This document shows, piece after piece, positions 7,277 through 12,146 of a stretch of 12,146 bases of DNA (position 1 is the stretch's first letter; each line of letters begins with the position of its first letter). A program made the position numbers and the translations under genes. The stretch comes from an uncultured Sulfitobacter sp. (GTDB lineage: Bacteria; Pseudomonadota; Alphaproteobacteria; Rhodobacterales; Rhodobacteraceae): positions 1 through 12,146 of the forward strand of contig CALAIJ010000071.1 of the NCBI GenBank assembly GCA_937923365.1. The letters are read 5' to 3'. Under the pieces are notes generated by a model. That model was not told the DNA's origin. It saw nothing but the letters and a program-made list of their open reading frames with translations, and made no database searches.

Positions 7277-7304
7277 CTTGGTTGCTGCAATCCCCACATA
7301 TAGT
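7277..7304 (+). promoter_or_regulatory. Candidate promoter for the small membrane protein gene
   Basis: CTTGGT (7277-7282) is followed after 16 bases by TATAGT (7299-7304), a good -10 box, in an AT-richer stretch between folC and the small gene. A short GCGTG/CACGC hairpin (7325-7341) lies in the resulting leader. This suggests the small gene may have its own start of transcription, although read-through from folC is possible because I see no terminator after folC. Confidence 0.35.
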
Positions 7305-7373
7305 GTAACCTTCTGTCAATTCAGGCGTGATATTTCCACGCAACAACTGAACATTTGAGTGCAGGTGAGCCCT

Positions 7374-7556
7374 ATGAAATCCGAAGAAGACCCTCCCGCG
7401 GGGTCGGCCACAAATGATCTGGAGAACAGCCGGTCACAGTTGATTTTCATTGCTGTAGGTCTGGCGATTATTCTGGGCGGGTTATGGCTGCTTTATTCTG
7501 CTGAAGGTCCCTATCATCCGGGTGGTGAAACGCAGGTTCAGCTCTCGGACGACTGA
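7374..7556 (+). CDS. Small single-pass membrane protein of unknown function
   Basis: This 60-residue protein has a charged, Pro/Ser/Asp-rich N-terminus (1-20), one hydrophobic helix (about 22-43, rich in Ile, Leu and Gly) and a short acidic tail ending in SDD. I chose the ATG at 7374 because AGGTGA sits five bases upstream; a GTG at 7359 in the same frame has no such site. I do not recognise the family. The helix and polarity suggest an inner-membrane protein with a small soluble part on each side, perhaps a subunit or regulator of a larger complex. It follows folC by 115 bases and its 3' end overlaps that of zapE on the other strand by 19 bases. Confidence 0.72.
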   Translation: MKSEEDPPAGSATNDLENSRSQLIFIAVGLAIILGGLWLLYSAEGPYHPGGETQVQLSDD

Positions 7557-8608
7557 CCCCAGTCCTCGGCCTGCATTTCGCGCAGGCGCGATGCGGTCCG
7601 CTCGAATTCGAACGTGCCTTCCCCTTCGAGATACAGCATCTCCGGCTGTGCGGCGGCAGAGCAGATCAGCCGAACCTGGGCTTCGTACAGCGCGTCGATC
7701 AGGGTGACAAAGCGCTTTGCCTCGTTGAAGTTGTCGCGGCCCAGACGCGGAATGTCATCGATCATCAGCACGCGCACGGCATCGGCCACGGCCAGATAGT
7801 CGGCAGGGCCAAGGGGCTGCCCGCAGAGGTCGTGAAACTTCACGCGTGCGACGGCGTTGTGAAACTTGGGCAAGGTCACATCGCGGCCCTTCACGCGCAG
7901 CACCAAAGGCGCGCCTGCCTGACCGGCCAGATCATCCCAGACACTGTCCATGGCGATACGGCTGTCTGCATTCACAGGGCTGAAGTAGACCTGCGCACCC
8001 GCCAGACGGTCCTGGCGGTAATCGGTGGGGCTGGCCAATTCGTGCACCACCATCCGATCTTTGATGAGTTCGATAAAGGGCACGAACAGGTTCCGGTTCA
8101 GCCCGTCTTTGTACAGCGCATCGGGCAGGCGGTTTGACGTGGTGACAACAACGACACCATCGGCAAAAAGCTTCTCGAACAGGCGGCCCACGATCATCGC
8201 ATCGGTAATGTCGGTGATCTGCATTTCGTCAAAGGCAAGCAGGCGGACAGAGCTTGCTACATCCGCGGCCACCGGAGCGATGGCATCGTCAACACCGGTC
8301 TGGCGCGCGGCATGCATGGCGGTGTGGATTTCCTGCATGAAGGCGTGAAAGTGGACACGGCGGCAGGGGATGTCCTCCATATGATCCACAAACATGTCCA
8401 TCAACATGGACTTGCCGCGCCCGACCCCGCCCCAAAGGTACAGCCCCTTGGGCGGCTCTGGTGCCTTGCGAAACAACCCCTTTTTGACAGGCGCCAGCAG
8501 CGCCGCACGGATGCGGTCGAATTCAGGCAGAACGGCCTCTTGCGCGGGATCACTTTGCAGCGTTCCATCCGCAATCAACCGGTCATATGTGTCGCGCAAA
8601 CTGGGCAT
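7538..8608 (-). CDS. zapE: AFG1/ZapE-family ATPase
   Basis: ZapE is a P-loop AFG1-like ATPase. The E. coli protein is linked to FtsZ-ring constriction, and the mitochondrial relative to membrane protein quality control. The 356 residues contain Walker A GGVGRGKS (60-67), the family block RRVHFHAFMQEIH (83-95), Walker B LLAFDE (123-128) followed by MQITDITDAM, a sensor-like TTSNR (156-160), and NRNLFVPFI with VYFSP (207-211). I place the start at the ATG at 8608 (MPSLRDTYD), where homology begins; an in-frame extension to 8692 has Pro/Ser/Arg-rich non-conserved sequence. Its 3' end overlaps the convergent small gene, so zapE mRNA is antisense to that gene's end. It diverges from the MFS gene. 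Confidence 0.95.
   Translation of the reverse strand: MPSLRDTYDRLIADGTLQSDPAQEAVLPEFDRIRAALLAPVKKGLFRKAPEPPKGLYLWGGVGRGKSMLMDMFVDHMEDIPCRRVHFHAFMQEIHTAMHAARQTGVDDAIAPVAADVASSVRLLAFDEMQITDITDAMIVGRLFEKLFADGVVVVTTSNRLPDALYKDGLNRNLFVPFIELIKDRMVVHELASPTDYRQDRLAGAQVYFSPVNADSRIAMDSVWDDLAGQAGAPLVLRVKGRDVTLPKFHNAVARVKFHDLCGQPLGPADYLAVADAVRVLMIDDIPRLGRDNFNEAKRFVTLIDALYEAQVRLICSAAAQPEMLYLEGEGTFEFERTASRLREMQAEDWGQSSES
7569..7587 (+). terminator. Possible stem-loop just past the small gene
   Basis: GCCTGC (7569-7574) pairs with GCAGGC (7582-7587) around a seven-base loop, 13 bases after the stop of the small gene and inside the 3' coding end of zapE. It has no U-tract, so any terminator role is speculative and the repeat may only reflect the coding sequence. 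Confidence 0.15.
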
Positions 8609-8760
8609 TGCAAACCCATATCCCGACGCTGCCCTATTGAAAAGTGGCGGCGGTGAGGGCGTCGCGTTCGGCCTCCTTCCACAGGGGTCCAAAACCCGCG
8701 CCGAAAGGCCAACCCGCGTTTCGTATCACCGTTCCTGATGGCCGCCCCACAATCCTTGAT

Positions 8761-8788
8761 TTGACCCCACCGGCCAGAGGCGTAGTCT
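8761..8788 (+). promoter_or_regulatory. Candidate sigma70-type promoter for the MFS gene
   Basis: TTGACC (8761-8766), a strong alphaproteobacterial -35 box, is followed after 16 bases by TAGTCT (8783-8788). Transcription would begin near 8795 and give a short leader of about 23 bases before the ATG at 8818. The -10 box is weak, and no operator repeat is obvious beside it. Confidence 0.4.
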
Positions 8789-8817
8789 GCCACCCAGACA
8801 CCAGACGGATACCTTCC

Positions 8818-10059
8818 ATGGACCAACGTACGCCCCTTTTCACACCGGTCCTGATTGTGGGCTGCGTCATCATCATGGTCAGCTTTGCGGTGCGCGCCTC
8901 CTTTGGCGTTTTCCAGATTCCCATCGGCGAGGAATTCGGCTGGCTTCGGGCGGAATTCTCGATGGCGATTGCGATCCAGAATCTGGCGTGGGGCATTGGC
9001 CAGCCGATTTTCGGCGCTGTGGCCGAAAAGATCGGCGACCGGCGGGCGATTATCATCGGGGCCATCGTCTATGCACTGGGCATGGTGCTGAGTGCCAATT
9101 CATCCACCCCGCTTGAGCATCAGGCCTATGCCTGGCTGGTGGGCTTTGGCATCGCGGGCACGGGCTTTGGCGTGATCCTGGCCGTGGTCGGGCGGGCGTC
9201 CTCGGACGACAACCGCTCCATGAGCCTTGCCATCGCCACCGCGGCAGGCAGTGGTGGGCAGGTCTTTGGCGCGCCTGTGGCCGAATGGATGCTGGGCTTT
9301 ATGTCATGGCAGATGGTGTTCACGACCTTTGCGTTCGTGATCCTGTCGCTGATCCTGACCTTGCCGCTCATGCGGGCACCGGCCCTTGCCAACAAGGCGG
9401 AGCTTGAGGAAAGCCTTGGCCAGATCCTTGTCAAAGCCTTCAAGGACCCTTCCTACACGCTGATCTTTCTGGGGTTCTTTTCCTGCGGCTACCAACTGGC
9501 CTTTATCACGGCACACTTCCCTGCGTTCGTCACCGAAATGTGCGGCCCGATCCTGCCCGGAGGGGTGCTGCACAACATCGGGATCACGACAACTTCGGCC
9601 TTGGGGGCGGTGGCAATATCGCTCATTGGTCTGGCAAATATTGCAGGGACGCTTGCGGCGGGATGGGCTGGCAAGCGGTACTCCAAGAAGTACCTGCTGG
9701 CGGGGATATACACGGGCCGGACCATCATTGCGGCGCTGTTTATCATGTTCCCCATCACCCCCGAGACGGTCATCCTGTTCTCTGTTGCGATGGGGTCATT
9801 GTGGTTGGCCACCGTGCCGCTGACCTCGGGTCTTGTCGCGCATATCTACGGGCTGCGCTACATGGGTACGCTTTATGGCATCGTCTTTTTCAGCCACCAG
9901 TTGGGGTCGTTCCTTGGGGTCTGGCTTGGCGGGCGGATGTATGATGCCTACGGCAGCTACGAGGCGGTCTGGTGGATCGGCGTCGCGGTTGGTGCCTTCA
10001 GCGCCCTTGTGCATCTGCCCATTCGTGAGAAACGGCTGGAAGGGCTGGTCACTTCCTGA
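8818..10059 (+). CDS. Major facilitator superfamily transporter (monocarboxylate/oxalate-carrier-like)
   Basis: This 413-residue inner-membrane carrier has the hydrophobicity of twelve helices in two halves, joined by a charged loop at about 186-210. The first helix leads into FAVRASFGVFQIP, and loop 2-3 carries the MFS motif-A variant GAVAEKIGDRRA (66-77). The pattern RASFGVF...GW-R...S in the first half, and the repeated G-x-L/x-G-x-W-x-G segments, resemble the YcxA/OxlT/monocarboxylate-porter branch, which moves organic acids with protons or by exchange. The substrate cannot be read from the sequence. The ATG at 8818 is preferred because the open frame upstream (to 8644) is hydrophilic, Arg/Pro-rich and unlike MFS N-termini. 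No regulator or catabolic gene adjoins it. Confidence 0.93.
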   Translation: MDQRTPLFTPVLIVGCVIIMVSFAVRASFGVFQIPIGEEFGWLRAEFSMAIAIQNLAWGIGQPIFGAVAEKIGDRRAIIIGAIVYALGMVLSANSSTPLEHQAYAWLVGFGIAGTGFGVILAVVGRASSDDNRSMSLAIATAAGSGGQVFGAPVAEWMLGFMSWQMVFTTFAFVILSLILTLPLMRAPALANKAELEESLGQILVKAFKDPSYTLIFLGFFSCGYQLAFITAHFPAFVTEMCGPILPGGVLHNIGITTTSALGAVAISLIGLANIAGTLAAGWAGKRYSKKYLLAGIYTGRTIIAALFIMFPITPETVILFSVAMGSLWLATVPLTSGLVAHIYGLRYMGTLYGIVFFSHQLGSFLGVWLGGRMYDAYGSYEAVWWIGVAVGAFSALVHLPIREKRLEGLVTS

Positions 10060-10132
10060 CGGTTCGGGGTCGCGCAAGAGTATCTGCGCACCGATGGCCA
10101 TGTGCCACGCAGTGAGGCCAAGCATGACCGTA

Positions 10133-10176
10133 ACATGCGCAAGGCCTGCCAGATTTCCAGGAAATCAGGCGCATGT
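10133..10176. terminator. Long imperfect hairpin between convergent genes, possible two-way terminator
   Basis: ACATGCGC (10133-10140) is the exact complement of GCGCATGT (10169-10176). Within it GATTT (10152-10156) pairs with AAATC (10162-10166) around a five-base loop, and GCCT (10144-10147) can pair with AGGC (10167-10170) in an alternative register. It fills the middle of the 138-base gap between the MFS stop and the hydrolase stop, where a shared terminator is expected. No clear U-tract follows on either strand, so mechanism is uncertain. Confidence 0.45.
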
Positions 10177-10197
10177 ACTCCCGGCTTTCAGTAGCGC

Positions 10198-11130
10198 CTA
10201 GCCCGCGGGCGGAGGCAGCGTGACCCAATCCGAGATCACCTTGAGCACTGCGTCGCTGTGCGTATAGGTCAGCCCGTGGCCCGCGCCTTCAATGACCTCG
10301 TGCTGCACATCGCGGTTCCATTCCGCCAAGGTGCCAAGGGCTGACAAGGGGATCACCGTATCGGTGCCGCCCCAGATCGCCAGCACCGGCAGGCCCGCAT
10401 CGCGAATGGCGTGATGTTCGCGCCGCAAGGGCCTGCGCAGGATGCCGCGCAGGCTGGACAGGACCGCGGGGATGAAGCGCTTGAAATCAAGCTCCGCCTC
10501 TTGCAGATCACCTATGTTCAGCACGGAAGACGGCAAGTCACGTTCAGCCTCGATCCCTTGGCGCATCATGCGGGGGTAGAAGGCCAGCATCAGCCAATCG
10601 CCGACCAGCGGCACGTCACGGATCAGGCGCACCATGCCGCCAATGCCATGGCGCATGCCCGCAGGGGCCAGCAGGATCAACTGGCGCACACGGTCAGGGT
10701 GGCCCGCTGCATAGCAGGTGCAGATAGCACCCCCCATGGAATATCCCAGCAACGTCACCTTGCCGCGCACCTGTTGGTGGGTCAGCAGGTCCGCCAGTTG
10801 CCGCATGAAGAACGCGGCATCGTGGTTGCCCTTCGGACGGTCGGAATGGCCCCGGCCAAACAGGTCATAGGTCAGCACGCGAAAGCCGATCAGCGCCAGC
10901 CCGGTGGTCAGCCCGCGCCAGACAAAGCTGGGCGTTGTCAGACCGTGCACGCAGACCAAGACCGGACCGCCAGCGGGCCCGTGCCATTCGTAATGGGTGA
11001 CGCCTTGGGGCAGTTCAGCCAGCTGGCCCGCGCCGGTGCCACGCGCGGCGTCGTCCATCTCGCGACGGTTATGTTCCTGCACCAAAGGCACGGAAATCAC
11101 CGCCAGCAGGATCAGCACCAGCCACATCAT
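10198..11130 (-). CDS. Alpha/beta-fold hydrolase with N-terminal membrane anchor
   Basis: This 310-residue protein is a serine hydrolase of the alpha/beta fold (ester, amide or similar bond). Residues 2-17 form a hydrophobic segment followed by charged residues, fitting a signal anchor or uncleaved signal peptide, so the domain may sit on the periplasmic face. The catalytic set is complete: oxyanion motif VHGLT (61-65), nucleophile elbow GYSMG with Ser131, acid Asp257 in GGTDTVIP, and His285 in GAGHG. A cap region spans about 160-240. The ATG at 11130 overlaps the stop of the upstream gene (ATGA); a TTG at 11145 is in frame but lies inside that gene and has no ribosome site. It is the last gene of a three-gene minus-strand operon. 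The natural substrate is unknown. Confidence 0.93.
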   Translation of the reverse strand: MMWLVLILLAVISVPLVQEHNRREMDDAARGTGAGQLAELPQGVTHYEWHGPAGGPVLVCVHGLTTPSFVWRGLTTGLALIGFRVLTYDLFGRGHSDRPKGNHDAAFFMRQLADLLTHQQVRGKVTLLGYSMGGAICTCYAAGHPDRVRQLILLAPAGMRHGIGGMVRLIRDVPLVGDWLMLAFYPRMMRQGIEAERDLPSSVLNIGDLQEAELDFKRFIPAVLSSLRGILRRPLRREHHAIRDAGLPVLAIWGGTDTVIPLSALGTLAEWNRDVQHEVIEGAGHGLTYTHSDAVLKVISDWVTLPPPAG

Positions 11131-12047
11131 GAGGAGGCAGTCCAACGGTCCAGAATGTAGCGGCTGGTCATCAGATCCAGATGCGCGCCGCCGCCGTTCT
11201 TGAATAGCGTGATCTCGTCCGCCGAGGTGCGCCGGAACGTGTCCAGATCGTAGTAATCCGCGATCAGGTGGTCGCGGGGGATCGTGCCTGCCTCGAGCGG
11301 GATGTTGATTTCACCAATGTGGCCGATGGTCGTGTCAAAGCTGTCCACAAAGACACGAGCACGCGTCATTGCGGTATCATCCACCTCGCGCATGTCGGGG
11401 CGGTAGGCGCCAATCAGATCGACATGCTGGCCCGGTTGCAGCCAGTCCCCCCTGATCAGCGGCTCGGTGGACATGGTGGCGCTGGTGATGATGTCGGCTG
11501 TGGCAATGGCCTCTTCAAGGTTGGAGGCGACTGCAACACCGCCCAATTCATCGGCCATTTTGTGCGCGTTCGCAGGCGTGCGGTTCCAGACCGTGAACTG
11601 TGCGTCGGGAAAGGCGGCGGAATAGGCGGCGTGCAGCGCGCGGCCCTGGTTGCCTGCGCCCACGATCAGGATGTTGCGGCTGTCAGGGCGCGCCAGAAGG
11701 CGTGCGGCCAGCAGGCTGTCGCCAGCGGTCTTCCACTTGGTCACCAGATGGAAATCGACAATCGCCTCAAGGGTGCCGTCTGCATCCGCATAAAGGTTCA
11801 GCCCGCCATTGATCATCGGGCGCCCCTTGGCGGGATTGCCCGGAAAGACGGTGGCAGATTTTACCGCAATCCCCAGCCCGTCGATCCAAGCCGCACGGCT
11901 GAGCAGGGTGTCGGGGTCACGGTAAAGGAAAGTATCGCCGATCTCGGCCTTGGGCAGTTGGTGGCCTGCTGCCAGCGCATCTGTGAGGCCGATCCAGTCA
12001 AGGACAGCCTCGCCCGCGTCGAAGGGAATGAAAGGAATGTTGGTCAT
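11127..12047 (-). CDS. Ornithine cyclodeaminase/mu-crystallin family protein
   Basis: Members of this NAD(P)-dependent family include ornithine and alanine/ketimine-acting enzymes and the ectoine-catabolism protein EutC. The 306 residues are the usual length. The Rossmann motif VGAGNQGRA spans 129-137. Family blocks VKSATVFPGN (62-71, with the conserved Lys63), INGGLNLYADADGTLEAIVD (79-98), GAYRPDMREVD (213-223) and VFVDS (232-236, Asp235 the probable catalytic Asp) are present. In the block usually written WRTAA or xRTAA, this protein has WKTAG: Lys106 replaces the Arg that binds the substrate carboxylate in ornithine cyclodeaminase. It is therefore unsafe to call it ornithine cyclodeaminase. 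The gene overlaps both neighbours by ATGA, so all three are probably translated together. Confidence 0.94.
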   Translation of the reverse strand: MTNIPFIPFDAGEAVLDWIGLTDALAAGHQLPKAEIGDTFLYRDPDTLLSRAAWIDGLGIAVKSATVFPGNPAKGRPMINGGLNLYADADGTLEAIVDFHLVTKWKTAGDSLLAARLLARPDSRNILIVGAGNQGRALHAAYSAAFPDAQFTVWNRTPANAHKMADELGGVAVASNLEEAIATADIITSATMSTEPLIRGDWLQPGQHVDLIGAYRPDMREVDDTAMTRARVFVDSFDTTIGHIGEINIPLEAGTIPRDHLIADYYDLDTFRRTSADEITLFKNGGGAHLDLMTSRYILDRWTASS

Positions 12048-12146
12048 GCCGCATCATCCGCGCTTAGAAGCCCGTGTGCAACCAGCCTGTCGGCCCAGCC
12101 CTGCGGGCCCTCAAAGAGATGGGTCTGCCAGCCGCGCGCTGCTGCT
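12044..12146 (-). CDS. C-terminal end of a probable HAD-like hydrolase (cut by window edge)
   Basis: An open frame enters from the right edge and ends with TGA at 12046-12044, overlapping the next gene's ATG (ATGA). Only 33 residues are visible. The tail with GWQTHLFEGPQGWADRL and then HGLL resembles the C-terminus of HAD-superfamily phosphatase/dehalogenase proteins, in which a final strand and helix follow a pattern like GW-x-x-H-x-F-x-G. The catalytic Asp motifs lie outside the window, so the family is a pattern-based guess. The tight coupling makes it the first visible gene of the operon with the cyclodeaminase homologue and the alpha/beta hydrolase. Confidence 0.6.
   Translation of the reverse strand, partial: AAARGWQTHLFEGPQGWADRLVAHGLLSADDAA

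Noticed and set aside
5804..7297. Long open frame (497 codons) on the minus strand under accD/folC
   Set aside because: It is antisense to clear accD and folC, with Arg/His/Cys-rich composition, no domain and no ribosome site.
8609..8692. N-terminal extension of ZapE
   Set aside because: It is Pro/Ser-rich with no resemblance to the family, which begins at the ATG at 8608.
8644..8817. N-terminal extension of the MFS transporter
   Set aside because: The translation is hydrophilic and Arg/Pro-rich, and the first membrane helix begins just after the ATG at 8818.
1..12146. Search by eye for tRNA, rRNA, CRISPR arrays, insertion sequences and attachment sites
   Set aside because: I found no repeated spacer pattern, tRNA-like cloverleaf, transposase or flanking direct repeats; this reads as ordinary chromosomal DNA apart from the points listed.

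Overview
The window looks like a chromosomal core segment of a GC-rich alphaproteobacterium, most likely a marine Rhodobacteraceae/Roseobacter-clade organism. The reasons are the protein sequences themselves (short-form IlvD, AccD, FolC, ZapE), GTG/ATG starts with GTGA and ATGA gene overlaps, and uniform codon use. I see no mobile element, tRNA, rRNA, CRISPR array or sign of recent transfer.

Layout. (1) 1-632, minus: N-terminal third of ilvD (branched-chain amino acid synthesis), cut by the window edge. (2) 633-956: divergent intergenic region with candidate promoters and GC-rich inverted repeats. (3) 957-7258, plus: a tightly packed cluster of four genes. The first encodes a 1042-residue ABC-exporter-like protein whose nucleotide-binding domain has lost its recognisable ATPase motifs, carries a ~270-residue insertion, and ends in a cyclic-nucleotide-binding-like domain. 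It overlaps a CPBP-family intramembrane protease gene (ATGA). Then come accD and folC, which overlap at GTGA. (4) 7374-7556, plus: a 60-residue single-pass membrane protein of unknown function. (5) 7538-8608, minus: the AFG1/ZapE-type ATPase, whose 3' end overlaps the small gene by 19 bases. (6) 8818-10059, plus: an MFS carrier divergent from zapE. (7) 10060-10197: a convergent gap with a long imperfect hairpin. (8) 10198-12146, minus: a coupled three-gene operon, transcribed in the order HAD-like hydrolase (only its C-terminus in the window), ornithine cyclodeaminase/mu-crystallin homologue, alpha/beta hydrolase, with ATGA overlaps at both junctions.

How it fits together. accD and folC are housekeeping genes (malonyl-CoA and folylpolyglutamate synthesis). 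The unusual part is what precedes them: a pseudo-ABC exporter with a C-terminal sensor-like domain, translationally coupled to a membrane protease that keeps its catalytic motifs. That pair is the best candidate here for an undescribed system. The reading that the ABC-like protein works as a non-hydrolysing membrane scaffold or sensor is inference. The minus-strand trio at the right end looks like a small catabolic or detoxification operon with unknown substrate.
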